A stretch of DNA of 58,074 nucleotides from Flavobacteriales bacterium (GTDB lineage: Bacteria; Bacteroidota; Bacteroidia; UBA10329): contig JAIOYP010000023.1 of the NCBI GenBank assembly GCA_021741155.1, forward strand, positions 1 through 58,074. The letters are read 5' to 3'. A model generated the notes under the pieces. The model ran no database searches and had not been told where the DNA came from. It saw only the letters and a program-made list of their open reading frames with translations. Made by a program: the position numbers and the translations under genes. This document shows, one piece after another, positions 9,660-17,259 of the stretch (position 1 is the stretch's first letter; each line of letters opens with the position of its first letter).

Positions 9660-11864
9660 TCACATCAAATCATCTATCTGCGTTGATGCGTCCTTATTTG
9701 GTTCCACATCATGAATGAGGGTGTGCTGGTTCTGAAGCATGGCGTAGATATCTCCCAAACTGGCCGGTTTGCGGAAATGATGCTTAATGCCCAAACGCTG
9801 AGCAAGCAGGTTGGCATCGAGTTCAGACAGCGGTTTAAACTCCTTTCGCGCTAGCAAACGGCCCGGGCGCAGCAGCGCACTATCTAGTCTGCGGAGGTCT
9901 ACGTTGAAGGTGCAGATTATTTGCAGGTTGAGCATATCGTTTAGCAATCCATCGGTCATGTTTAGCAGGTTTGTTACACCTTGAATACGTACGCCTTCCT
10001 GCCGTTTGGCAAGCAATGGTTCGGCATCTTCTATCAGCAGCACACAGAACTGCCCATCTCGCGAAAGGTTCTGAACGGAGTTGGTGAGAAAGGTCATGAA
10101 AGCAGGGTCGGTAAGATGGTCGACCATGTTTGGTGGCATGTAAATAACCGATTTGCGGGCAACGGCTATTTGCCTAAGCAGATGACGGATGTAGTAGGTT
10201 TTGCCTGTTCCCGGTAGGCCGTGGAAGAGTACCAATCCTTTAGAACTGGTGTTGAAACGGCTCATGAGGTCGTTATGAAACTGCTCAAAACCATGACCAT
10301 AGTTAATGTCGAGATCGCGGATGGTGAAGTTGTCCTGAACCAACCGTTCCACCAAGGTAAAATTGTTGTTGTGTACCTCAATCAGGTTGATTTTTGGCTT
10401 GCCCGGTTTTTTCTGCATGGTGAACTCATTCATCATCTCACTGATTTCCATTTCAAAATACTCATCATACAGCGGACTATCCTCAGGTGGACGCGCAAAG
10501 TTGAATGCACTGGTATATACACCGTTGTGCTTTTTCGTGACGCTTAGAGGTACAACGAATTGGTCTTCGTTCACTTCGTGCAGCTGCGTGGCATAGAGCA
10601 GGTAGCCCGGATACATCGGAAAACTGAGGACATAACGCACAGGGGCTTCCCAACCTTCCTTCTCATTCGCGTAGCTAAAGATCTTCTTGGCCCCATAATC
10701 CTCCTCACACGTACTGAAAACAGCGCTTGCCTCTATGTGTCCATAGAAATGCAGTAGCGAAGGGGGATATTTGAACATGGCCACATAGTAGCGGTGCAGC
10801 GGAAACTGATCGGGCGTCAGATTTTCTTGGCTGTAAATGAATCGGATATCTTCGTCAGTAAGTGGTTCCATCTTTTTGGGTTTTGGTTTTCGGAAAGCGT
10901 TATCTGCTTCGGTACTTTCCTTCACAATGCTCAGCGGATGTGTCATTTCCATTGGAGGGTCATTTTCATACTGTATCTGGCGCACCATTACAAAACGGGG
11001 AACATCGGCCTCCAGCACCATCCGCCATATCCAATTGCCATGTTTGTCCTCCTTGTCCTGAAAGGTGAACTGCTCCTCTATTTCACGCTCAGTAATGATA
11101 CGTTTGCCCTCAGCATCATATTTGAACTCATGACCATAGCGTAGGGTCTGTACCAGATCGCCCTTGAGATTGTATTTGTCGGAGCCTACCGTATCGCCAT
11201 ATTCGTTGAAGAAATAGACTTCGCGGTAATTGAGCGCATCGCTTTCATTGTCGAGGTGTTCACTTGTATGTTCGATCCGCTGGCCTTTTTCGTTGTAGGT
11301 GTTGGTGATACGTGATTGCAGTTTTCCATCGCTTTTGAGCCGTGTTTCAAAGCCAAGCAACCGTCCTTGCTCATCATAGGTGTGTGATCTTATTGTGGAA
11401 TGGGCTGGATGGTTACAAGTGATATGTGTGTGATGGAGCACCTGGCCTGCATCGTTATATTCGGTGGTTGTTTCGTAGAAGGGTTCGCCCTTGTTGGTGC
11501 CAATGACCTTGATTTGCAGACCACGGTCATTGTAGATGTATGTGTTGCAACTCACTTGGTTGCCTTTTTTATACTCGCTAGTCACTAATGGCCTGTTGTC
11601 GCCTTCGTAGGTACGTTCTTTCCATTCTCCGGGCGAGCCATACATGAGTTCGTGTGCCAACTGTCCATCGGGTCTGAAGGTGAGGATGTGGTTTAGGTCT
11701 TCATTTGCCCGCAGGTCTTCGATAACGGAACCTTCCTCTATCAGTCCAGCCTTGAGTTTGGGTTTATAGGTGATGGTCATTACTTTAATGACAGGGCCTT
11801 TGAGGCGGGCTGTTTCGCGGGCGATTACGTCTGGTTTTTGGAATCGATGAAATTGATGGAACAT
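9660..11864 (-). CDS. YD-repeat-like / AAA+ ATPase fusion protein
   Basis: A 734-aa protein without a signal peptide, presumably cytoplasmic. Residues 105-260 hold about six YD/RHS-like repeats of the form Y-[ND]-x-x-G-x-x (near 111, 136, 163, 190, 220 and 249). A middle region (about 330-470) has no recognised domain. The C-terminal third is an AAA+ module: Walker A G-L-P-G-T-G-K-T (549-556), Walker B V-L-L-I-E-D-A-E (608-615), a sensor-1-like T-F-N (652-654) and an R-P-G-R arginine-finger region (666-669). YD repeats normally occur in secreted Rhs/wall proteins, so their fusion to an intact cytoplasmic AAA+ engine is odd. The domains are read from sequence; the function is unknown. Confidence 0.75.
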   Translation of the reverse strand: MFHQFHRFQKPDVIARETARLKGPVIKVMTITYKPKLKAGLIEEGSVIEDLRANEDLNHILTFRPDGQLAHELMYGSPGEWKERTYEGDNRPLVTSEYKKGNQVSCNTYIYNDRGLQIKVIGTNKGEPFYETTTEYNDAGQVLHHTHITCNHPAHSTIRSHTYDEQGRLLGFETRLKSDGKLQSRITNTYNEKGQRIEHTSEHLDNESDALNYREVYFFNEYGDTVGSDKYNLKGDLVQTLRYGHEFKYDAEGKRIITEREIEEQFTFQDKEDKHGNWIWRMVLEADVPRFVMVRQIQYENDPPMEMTHPLSIVKESTEADNAFRKPKPKKMEPLTDEDIRFIYSQENLTPDQFPLHRYYVAMFKYPPSLLHFYGHIEASAVFSTCEEDYGAKKIFSYANEKEGWEAPVRYVLSFPMYPGYLLYATQLHEVNEDQFVVPLSVTKKHNGVYTSAFNFARPPEDSPLYDEYFEMEISEMMNEFTMQKKPGKPKINLIEVHNNNFTLVERLVQDNFTIRDLDINYGHGFEQFHNDLMSRFNTSSKGLVLFHGLPGTGKTYYIRHLLRQIAVARKSVIYMPPNMVDHLTDPAFMTFLTNSVQNLSRDGQFCVLLIEDAEPLLAKRQEGVRIQGVTNLLNMTDGLLNDMLNLQIICTFNVDLRRLDSALLRPGRLLARKEFKPLSELDANLLAQRLGIKHHFRKPASLGDIYAMLQNQHTLIHDVEPNKDASTQIDDLM

Positions 11865-12022
11865 GAGGGGGTGGATTATAATTGTTTACGTGAAGATATT
11901 AAGGTTCATAATCCAATCCAAGTGCTTTCTGACCCAGGGTTGGAACGTAGAAGAATGCAGAATTATTTTGTGGGCTGCACCAAACCATTCCGACTGGTTT
12001 TAGGCTCAACCACCTTGTCTTT

Positions 12023-12151
12023 GGTTGTTTTGCTTCGGCATTAACCACCCTACCTCTAATGGTTCTAATGGTTTGGTTGCGTTGGGCAAAGGCAGATACA
12101 AAGACCAGCTGAAAAGACAAGTGTAAAAGCCGCGTTATGCGATTAGTGTAG
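12023..12151 (-). pseudogene. Decayed duplicate of the 5' end of the TonB receptor gene
   Basis: About 130 bp aligns with the start of the receptor gene at 7217-9598, roughly 80% by eye. Read on the minus strand it encodes the end of the signal peptide and start of the mature protein (F-V-S-A-F-A-Q-R-N-Q-T-I-R ... R-G-R-V-V-N-A-E-A-K-Q-P). The start codon is changed to ATA (12136-12138), a 9-bp tandem duplication repeats T-I-R, and similarity ends at about 12023. The remaining open frame to 11899 is unrelated. This is a remnant, not a gene. Confidence 0.75.
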
Positions 12152-12214
12152 AAATTGTGGTGGTTGTAGAATTATCCTCCATCCAACCAAAACACGGAAT
12201 TGCGATGTCAGAAC

Positions 12215-12562
12215 TTACTTCCCTAACAAATCCACCGCCTTGCGCAGGTAGTCGCGCTCTTCTTTAAGGCGGGCGTATTCTAGTTTGAGGGTATCCAATT
12301 CGGTGGTTTGCGCTTCTAGCTTGCCTTCGGTGGCAGCATCAAGCTGCTGCGCGAGGTCGGTAAAGAAGTTGTGCCCAAGAGCCACGCTTAGCTCCCATAC
12401 TATGTAAGTTTGGATGGAACTGCGGTATATCGTTTCCTTGATGGTCTGATCAGACCTATCCAGTTTCCGGGCCAATCTCGCTTTATTCAGTCCTTTCTCA
12501 AACATCATTCTGCGAATTAGTTTGCCTACGTCTAGGTCTTTTATTCTGTTCAAGTTCGACAT
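12215..12562 (-). CDS. Small helix-turn-helix DNA-binding protein
   Basis: A 115-aa protein. Residues about 10-60 look like a lambda-Cro/XRE-type helix-turn-helix (L-I-R-R-M-M-F-E-K-G-L-N-K-A-R-L-A-R-K-L). Residues 75-113 form a predicted coiled coil rich in Leu/Glu/Lys, suggesting dimerisation. No ligand domain is present. The upstream region (12576-12653) holds repeated and inverted copies of one 15-bp motif, which would fit an autoregulatory operator. Target genes are unknown; the neighbouring gene at 12742-13227 on the same strand is a candidate. Confidence 0.65.
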   Translation of the reverse strand: MSNLNRIKDLDVGKLIRRMMFEKGLNKARLARKLDRSDQTIKETIYRSSIQTYIVWELSVALGHNFFTDLAQQLDAATEGKLEAQTTELDTLKLEYARLKEERDYLRKAVDLLGK

Positions 12563-12575
12563 ATCAGGTTTTTAT

Positions 12576-12653
12576 TGGGTTTACTCAGGTATTTACTGAG
12601 ACAACCCATGTTAATACTGGGTCTTTTAAAGTTTTGACTGGGTTTACTCAGGT
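12576..12653. promoter_or_regulatory. Operator-like repeat array upstream of the HTH gene
   Basis: TGGGTTTACTCAGGT occurs twice exactly, at 12576-12590 and 12639-12653, 63 bp apart (six helical turns). An inverted imperfect copy (ACTGAGACAACCCA) lies at 12595-12608, and an ACCCA ... TGGGT inverted pair lies at about 12604-12621. The cluster starts 14 bp upstream of the HTH start codon. A binding role is inference. Confidence 0.5.
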
Positions 12654-12693
12654 TAAGACTAACTAGTCTAAGTCTAAACCTTAGTAAACAGAA

Positions 12694-12721
12694 GGAAAGG
12701 CTGTGTAAACACAGCCTTTCC
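12694..12721 (-). terminator. Terminator after the 161-aa gene
   Basis: Perfect 12-bp stem (12694-12705 with 12710-12721) and a TAAA loop, 20 bp downstream of the minus-strand gene at 12742. The tail on the minus strand is T-rich (TTCTGTTT). Confidence 0.7.
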
Positions 12722-12741
12722 ATGAAAAGACCACGGTTTTA

Positions 12742-13227
12742 CTATGGGTTTTCTAGTGTTGGCTCAGAAGGACCTCCTCCAGTAAAAAACTGACCCAACT
12801 CTTCCACCTTACTGTCGTAGCCCAGCCCAGCTTGGGTGCTGTCTTTATACTGTGCATACTTGTAATCGAGTAGCGCGTTCTGATAGTTATCATAGTCGTG
12901 CAATCTGCGCGTTTCTGTCATGGCTTTGGCCAGTGATTCAAAGCGCATAGCACCCAACTCATAGAACTGACGGCTTTCATAATCTGCCTCAAATTCTACC
13001 CAGTTAACATCGGGGCTGTCTAGTGCAGGCTGACTCACATGATAGTCCCTGTCTTTGTTTACAAACAGTTTATTCGTTTCACTAATCTTACCCACCTTGC
13101 CATTCTCTTCGGAGCTAAGGTTGCGCAGATAGGGTTTAATAAGTGCCTCCATCTGGTCTCCCAGTACTATAATCTGGTCCTTAACGGCCTGAGGGATGTG
13201 GTTGTTGTTTAAGTCTTGAAAAGGCAT
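12742..13227 (-). CDS. Small helical protein of unknown function
   Basis: A 161-aa soluble, acidic, mostly helical protein with no signal peptide. The segment A-L-I-K-P-Y-L-R-N-L-S-S-E-E followed by K-I-S-E-T-N-K-L-F-V and a late Y-x-N-A-L-L-D-Y-K-Y block resembles a widespread, unnamed Bacteroidota family of about 150 aa; this is recalled pattern similarity only. The C-terminus is a low-complexity tail (G-G-G-P-S-E-P-T-L-E-N-P). It has its own promoter-like element at 13269-13299 and a terminator at 12694. Confidence 0.65.
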   Translation of the reverse strand: MPFQDLNNNHIPQAVKDQIIVLGDQMEALIKPYLRNLSSEENGKVGKISETNKLFVNKDRDYHVSQPALDSPDVNWVEFEADYESRQFYELGAMRFESLAKAMTETRRLHDYDNYQNALLDYKYAQYKDSTQAGLGYDSKVEELGQFFTGGGPSEPTLENP

Positions 13228-13268
13228 TTTTTTTAAATTTTTAAGGGTTTATTAATAAATTATCCTAC

Positions 13269-13299
13269 CAAAGTAAAATGGGATATTTTGCATTGTCAA
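13269..13299 (-). promoter_or_regulatory. Promoter of the 161-aa gene
   Basis: On the minus strand: TTG (13299-13297), 20 bp spacer, then TTACTTTG (13276-13269), a 7/8 match to TAnnTTTG. The predicted 5' UTR is about 36 nt. The rest of the 13228-13536 gap is AT-rich with nothing recognisable. Confidence 0.5.
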
Positions 13300-13536
13300 T
13301 GACTAGAAATGGCTATTTTAACCCCATTGTCATGTGCACTATGCTAAATGCTTTATGATTTTTTTTAAGATTGTTCTTCGACAAAATAGGCAACACTAAA
13401 CTATGTTGTGCTTTTAATCGCCATTACAAGCTTCTTTCAGAATCACATTTCGGTAATTTAGCTTTTGCCGAAAAACGTCAGATTTGAGTCTCTTCAACCA
13501 ACCAAATCAACAACAAAAAAAGCCAAGACTGGAGTT

Positions 13537-14565
13537 TTACCCCAACAAAAACGCCATCGTATCCACCCCATCCGCGTAGTCCCACAACTCAGGAGATTGC
13601 GCCTTTCCGAAAGGAACAGAATGCTCAAAACCCAGCTTATCAGAAGCAACCACGCATTGAATTTTGTCTGCATGAATCTTCACTTCAGCCTTCATTTGGT
13701 CTAAAGTGCCAAAAGTCTGATAGTGCAACACGCCAACAGGACAACCCAAACTCGCATCTTCTCTAAGCAGCAAGAAACCATTGTCCAAATGCGCCATTTT
13801 CTCAACCAGAAAAATTGCCTTGTGGTATTCGTAATTGTTGAAATACTTGTTGTGGTTGCCAATCGGTTTCCAATCCTCCAACGTAGCCAAAAACGTTTTC
13901 GGCTCCATTTTATCAGACAGATAAACCTTAGAAACATTGCGGCAACCCAATCCGAAATAGCGAAAAATGTCTTTGCCCAATGCACGCAATTCATCCAACG
14001 ATTCATCACCATTAATAATGGCAATTGCATTCCTGTTTTTGCGAATAATGTTCGGATACTTTCCAAAATAATACTCGAAATAGCGTGCGCTATTGTCGCT
14101 TCCCGTGGCAATTACGTGCGTAAAACCTGTCAGTTTTCCATCACTCAACTCAATCTGCGAAGCCAACTCAGGACTAATATCCACAAGCGCCTCCACCAAC
14201 TTCTTTGGTAGAATTTCATCCTGAGAAGAAAGCTTAACCACAGCCGTATTTCCCGAAATAAGCACACAAAGCAAATCGTGAAATCCCACCAGCGGAATAT
14301 TTCCCGCCATAATCAAACCCACACGTTTATCTCCCTTTTCAGGAATATCCGAATAGGCCGAAAGCCACTTATCAAGCTTATCCGCTTGCAGCATAAAAGC
14401 GATTCCGCGCAAGGCCAACGCCATGTTCTCCTGCGTAAACCACCTGTTCTGCGCCTCCGCCTGATTAAAAGCCGCGGCCCAATCGCTTTCCTGCGGATTT
14501 TTAGAAATTGCTCCCAAAACCTCGCCCAATCGAATAAATGCCGCCTTTCGCTCTTGATGGTTCAT
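13537..14565 (-). CDS. LuxC-like acyl-CoA reductase
   Basis: A 342-aa member of the LuxC branch of the aldehyde-dehydrogenase fold, expected to reduce fatty acyl-CoA (or a related acyl thioester) to aldehyde with NADPH. It shows the cofactor-binding region V-G-L-I-M-A-G-N-I-P-L-V-G-F (about 82-95), an S-G-N-T-A-V-V-K-L-S loop, and the catalytic cysteine at C208 in G-L-G-C-R-N. It is shorter than bioluminescence LuxC (about 480 aa). No LuxD/LuxE partners are nearby. It is divergent from a ferredoxin gene, sharing overlapping promoters. Confidence 0.82.
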   Translation of the reverse strand: MNHQERKAAFIRLGEVLGAISKNPQESDWAAAFNQAEAQNRWFTQENMALALRGIAFMLQADKLDKWLSAYSDIPEKGDKRVGLIMAGNIPLVGFHDLLCVLISGNTAVVKLSSQDEILPKKLVEALVDISPELASQIELSDGKLTGFTHVIATGSDNSARYFEYYFGKYPNIIRKNRNAIAIINGDESLDELRALGKDIFRYFGLGCRNVSKVYLSDKMEPKTFLATLEDWKPIGNHNKYFNNYEYHKAIFLVEKMAHLDNGFLLLREDASLGCPVGVLHYQTFGTLDQMKAEVKIHADKIQCVVASDKLGFEHSVPFGKAQSPELWDYADGVDTMAFLLG

Positions 14566-14583
14566 GCGCGTCTACTATATTTG
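14554..14583 (+). promoter_or_regulatory. Promoter of the ferredoxin gene
   Basis: TTG at 14554-14556, 19 bp spacer, TATATTTG at 14576-14583 (full TAnnTTTG match). The ATG follows at 14622. The -33 element lies inside the start of the divergent acyl-CoA reductase gene. Confidence 0.6.
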
Positions 14584-14589
14584 AGCGCG

Positions 14590-14620
14590 CAAAACTAACC
14601 TTACTTTAAAAGCAAGACAA
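14590..14620 (-). promoter_or_regulatory. Promoter of the acyl-CoA reductase gene
   Basis: On the minus strand: TTG (14620-14618), 20 bp spacer, TAGTTTTG (14597-14590), a full -7 match. Its -7 box is only 6 bp from the -7 box of the opposite promoter, so two polymerases could not bind at once. Confidence 0.6.
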
Positions 14621-14621
14621 G

Positions 14622-14969
14622 ATGGCTATCAAGATAACAGACGAGTGTATAAACTGTGGGGCCTGCGAGCCAGAATGCCCAAACAACGCCATTTATGAAG
14701 GCGGTGCCGAATGGCGCTTTTCCGATGGAACTTCAGTAAAAGGCCAGTTCAAAGGATTCAGCGGTTTTACAGCCGATGCAGATTCAGCTCAAGAGCCAAA
14801 AGAAATGGATGTGTACTACATCGTTACAGATAAATGCACCGAGTGTAAAGGATTCCATGATGAACCTCAATGTGCTGCGGTTTGCCCAGTAGATTGCTGC
14901 GTTGATGATGAAGATAATGTTCATACAGAAGAAGAAAACCTTCAAAAGAAGGCAGCACTTCACCTCTAA
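14622..14969 (+). CDS. 2[4Fe-4S] ferredoxin
   Basis: A 115-aa low-potential electron carrier. The first cluster motif is C9-x2-C12-x2-C15-x3-C19-P. The second is C-x2-C-x8-C-x3-C-P with the insertion typical of the long-chain (Alvin-type) 2[4Fe-4S] ferredoxins. The two motifs are separated by an unusually long acidic linker of about 55 residues. It is divergent from the acyl-CoA reductase and upstream of serC/serA, an arrangement common in Flavobacteriia. The physiological partner is unknown. Confidence 0.92.
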   Translation: MAIKITDECINCGACEPECPNNAIYEGGAEWRFSDGTSVKGQFKGFSGFTADADSAQEPKEMDVYYIVTDKCTECKGFHDEPQCAAVCPVDCCVDDEDNVHTEEENLQKKAALHL

Positions 14970-14988
14970 AATTGAGGCAAGAAATTTG

Positions 14989-15016
14989 AAAGGCGAGACA
15001 TAGTTCTCGCCTTTTT
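14989..15016 (+). terminator. Terminator after ferredoxin
   Basis: 10-bp stem (14989-14998 with 15005-15014), a 6-nt loop and a T run, 20 bp after the stop. Confidence 0.82.
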
Positions 15017-15026
15017 TATTCCAAAT

Positions 15027-15055
15027 ACCTAACAGGTTTCAAAAACCTGTTAGGT
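15027..15055. repeat. Dispersed palindrome family 1, copy a
   Basis: ACCTAACAGGTTT and its reverse complement around a CAA loop, then GGTCTCAG. Same plan as the copies at 16113, 34049 and 36502: ACCTnnnAGGT arms joined by a T/A-rich loop, with the variable centre compensated on the other arm. Confidence 0.75.
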
Positions 15056-15134
15056 CTCAGAATTTGGGCAATTTTGTTCAGAGCATAACGTATCAACAAA
15101 AGATGGAAGGAAAAAATCAGATAGATGATATTTT

Positions 15135-15233
15135 GGGCGTTCCACCGATGAAAAATCGGGGTCAGTCCTCCTCAGGCGGATATATCTTTTTTGCCCAAAA
15201 GCAAAAAAGGATGCCGCTCCCATTCTTAACGCA
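15135..15233 (+). repeat. Dispersed repeat family 2, copy A
   Basis: Starts with GGGCGTT and ends near TTAACGCA. The core has an ATCTTTTTTGC / GCAAAAAAGGAT hairpin followed by GCCGCTCC. Related copies lie at 41355-41446 and, inverted, at 43424-43481. The likely start codon of the next gene (15211) lies inside it. Confidence 0.7.
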
Positions 15234-16110
15234 CGCAGTCTTCCAAATTCCTACGTTCATCAAACTCACATTTTTCCTTTTTCTTCTTTTTCCTTTTTCC
15301 TCCTTCTCCCAGGCCGATACCACACTTCGCAACTCCATTCTCCAAAAGTTCGAAACCATGCGAACAGGCCAAGATTCCGAGAAAATGGTAGCCTCAGCCA
15401 TCCTCGAAGCGCTGTTGTCAGATTACTATTCCGACCCAACACGCTTTGAAAAAGAACTTGATTCCGTTCCCTTTTTAGGTCAGCTTTCATCGTGGGATGG
15501 CGTAATCCGTATGCTCTGCTGGAACCTCGTTCTCGAAAACGGCAACTACCAATACCATTGCATTATGCGCCACAAACCAACCAAAGAAACCGTGGCTGTC
15601 ACCGTTTTTCAAGACAACTCCGATTGGGAGCGCATCGACCGCAAACCCATCCGTTCCAACGATTGGTATGGCGCGCTCTACTATAAGATACTCGCCAACC
15701 GTTATCGCGGAAAAACCTACTACACCATTCTTGGTTGGGATGGAAAAGACAACATCACCAACCGCAAGATGGTGGATGTCATCAACATCCAAGGAAAATC
15801 AGTAACACTTGGTTCTTCCATGTTCAAGAGCGAAAAAGGATTGCCACTCCATCGCCTCATTTACGAATACGCCAACGATGTTTCTATGGCACTCAACTAT
15901 GACGAAAAGGAAAAGCTCATCATCATGGATCATCTCTCGCCAGAAGATTCACGGTTTGAAGGACAATTTCAATTCTACGCACCAAATTTTAGCTACGATG
16001 CCCTCAAGTTTGAAAAAGGCGAATGGATTTTTGAGCGAGACGTTTTCGCCAAAAACCGCGGATTAAACAATCTCCCAGACAATGCGCGTCCTGGCGATTT
16101 TAAGGATTAA
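15211..16110 (+). CDS. Hypothetical secreted protein
   Basis: About 299 aa with a hydrophobic signal sequence rich in Leu/Phe and a likely cleavage after S-S-F-S-Q. The mature part is a soluble domain with many Tyr/Trp residues (for example W-Y-G-A-L-Y-Y-K and Y-Y-T-I-L-G-W-D-G-K-D). It resembles unnamed secreted proteins common in Flavobacteriia. The frame is open from 15064, but 15211 is the ATG closest to the signal peptide; it falls inside a dispersed repeat (15135-15233), so the repeat seems to supply the start and n-region. Function is unknown. Confidence 0.65.
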   Translation: MPLPFLTHAVFQIPTFIKLTFFLFLLFPFSSFSQADTTLRNSILQKFETMRTGQDSEKMVASAILEALLSDYYSDPTRFEKELDSVPFLGQLSSWDGVIRMLCWNLVLENGNYQYHCIMRHKPTKETVAVTVFQDNSDWERIDRKPIRSNDWYGALYYKILANRYRGKTYYTILGWDGKDNITNRKMVDVINIQGKSVTLGSSMFKSEKGLPLHRLIYEYANDVSMALNYDEKEKLIIMDHLSPEDSRFEGQFQFYAPNFSYDALKFEKGEWIFERDVFAKNRGLNNLPDNARPGDFKD

Positions 16111-16112
16111 CC

Positions 16113-16145
16113 AGACCTTCAAGGTTTTGAAAACCTTGAAGGTCT
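16113..16145. repeat. Dispersed palindrome family 1, copy b
   Basis: AGACCTTCAAGGTTTT paired with AAAACCTTGAAGGTCT with almost no loop, three bases after the preceding stop codon. It may also act as a terminator for that gene. Followed by CAGAAG, as in copy a. Confidence 0.8.
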
Positions 16146-16164
16146 CAGAAGCACGTTTCAGAAT

Positions 16165-16172
16165 TATCTTTG
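16165..16172 (+). promoter_or_regulatory. -7 box upstream of DUF4476 gene
   Basis: TATCTTTG, a full TAnnTTTG match, 44 bp before the ATG at 16217. No clear -33 TTG. Confidence 0.4.
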
Positions 16173-16216
16173 GCATCGAAATTGCCAACTCGCAGCATCA
16201 TCAAAATCTTAATTAA

Positions 16217-16735
16217 ATGAAAAAAGCACTTACACTAATGGCCGTATTCGGCTCGGTTGCAGTATTCGCACAAGACACAGACGTTGATATCAACGTGAAC
16301 ATGGGCGGAATGGGAGTGGATATGAATGTGAATGTTCGTGAGACCTACACCGAAACACACACTACAACCACAACCACAACCACAACCACCGGTGGCGGAC
16401 AAGGTCATTACGTGATGTCAGGTTATTCTGGTACAATTGGTTGTCCATGGCCAATGGAAGAAGGACAGTTTGCAGATGCGCAACGTTCTGTTTCTTCAAA
16501 AGATTTTGAGGATTCTAAATTGACCATCGCTAAACAAATTACTGGCGCAAACTGCCTAACCGCTGACCAAGTAAAACGGATGATGGGTGCATTCGATTTT
16601 GAAGATTCCAAATTGGAATATGCCAAGTTTGCCTACGGTAAAACTTTTGACATGAATAATTATTACAAGCTGAACGATGCGTTTCAATTCGAATCAAGTA
16701 TTGATGAATTGAATGAGTATATCAACGGATATTAA
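16217..16735 (+). CDS. Secreted DUF4476 domain protein
   Basis: 172 aa. Signal peptide ends at about A18-Q19. A low-complexity Asp/Val/Asn region and a Thr run (T49-T58) precede the C-terminal DUF4476-type domain (about 85-170), which contains two D-F-E-D-S-K-L motifs and Y-A-K-F-A-Y-G-K-T-F-D. The Thr run is encoded by four ACAACC hexamers (16364-16387). The domain has no known function; location is presumably periplasmic or outer surface. Confidence 0.78.
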   Translation: MKKALTLMAVFGSVAVFAQDTDVDINVNMGGMGVDMNVNVRETYTETHTTTTTTTTTTGGGQGHYVMSGYSGTIGCPWPMEEGQFADAQRSVSSKDFEDSKLTIAKQITGANCLTADQVKRMMGAFDFEDSKLEYAKFAYGKTFDMNNYYKLNDAFQFESSIDELNEYINGY

Positions 16736-16754
16736 ACCAGTTGTCGGTAAATGA

Positions 16755-16796
16755 AAAGCCCCGTTCCGAATGCTCGGAACGGGGCTTTATTTTTTG
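16755..16796. terminator. Bidirectional terminator
   Basis: Perfect 15-bp stem (16755-16769 with 16774-16788), ATGC loop, T run on the plus strand and an A run before it. It ends the DUF4476 gene and could also end the convergent zinc-ribbon gene at 16866. Confidence 0.88.
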
Positions 16797-16865
16797 AAGT
16801 CTGAGTGTTTCAACTCAAACAGCAAAGCGTTTGAACTCTAAGTTCAAACAAGAGAGGTTTAGCAA

Positions 16866-17012
16866 TTAAGCTTTACCCAAGATTTTGAACATCCCTGTGC
16901 CACAAGTTGGGCAAGTTCCTTTCAATGCTTTACGAGAGTTTTTCATAGTAACCTCTGCAGCACCTTTCATTTCTCTTTTTGCTTTACATTTTACACAATA
17001 AGCTTCAGCCAT
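16866..17012 (-). CDS. DUF5679 zinc-ribbon protein
   Basis: A 48-aa protein starting M-A-E-A-Y-C-V-K-C-K. Two Cys pairs (C6-x2-C9 and C35-x2-C38) form a rubredoxin-like zinc knuckle, with the basic segment K-N-S-R-K-A-L-K-G between. It resembles the zinc-ribbon domain found at the C-terminus of some topoisomerases I. The frame is open to 17078, but the upstream residues look non-coding and the ATG at 17012 fits family length. It may bind nucleic acid (inference). Confidence 0.8.
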   Translation of the reverse strand: MAEAYCVKCKAKREMKGAAEVTMKNSRKALKGTCPTCGTGMFKILGKA

Positions 17013-17259
17013 TTTAAATAGTTTTTTGGTTAATAATTGAATAAATGTAAGAACAAATGAACACGAACTACCGAACAAAACAAATATTTATCTCTAGAAG
17101 TTATTAACGATTGCCTGAGAACAACTGAACACGGAACATTGTAGCACCTAGTTTGGGACTGTTTTTTAGAGTCGTTTTAAAGCTAAATAGTGAGATAATT
17201 TTCTTCTTAGTAGCTAATAACCAATAATTTAAGACTTTCGCGGTATCAAACTAAAAGAT

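Noticed and set aside
11899..12120. 73-aa minus-strand ORF
   Set aside because: It is a chance open frame over the decayed receptor 5' fragment; the true start is mutated and the rest is unrelated.
9660..13227. Mobile element or prophage island
   Set aside because: No integrase, transposase, tRNA junction, att duplication or phage gene was found; only a duplicated fragment and an HTH gene.
13465..13704. 79-aa plus-strand ORF
   Set aside because: Mostly antisense to the acyl-CoA reductase, with atypical composition and no family; a shadow.
13537..14565. Bioluminescence lux operon
   Set aside because: Only a LuxC-like reductase is present; luxA, luxB, luxD and luxE are absent.
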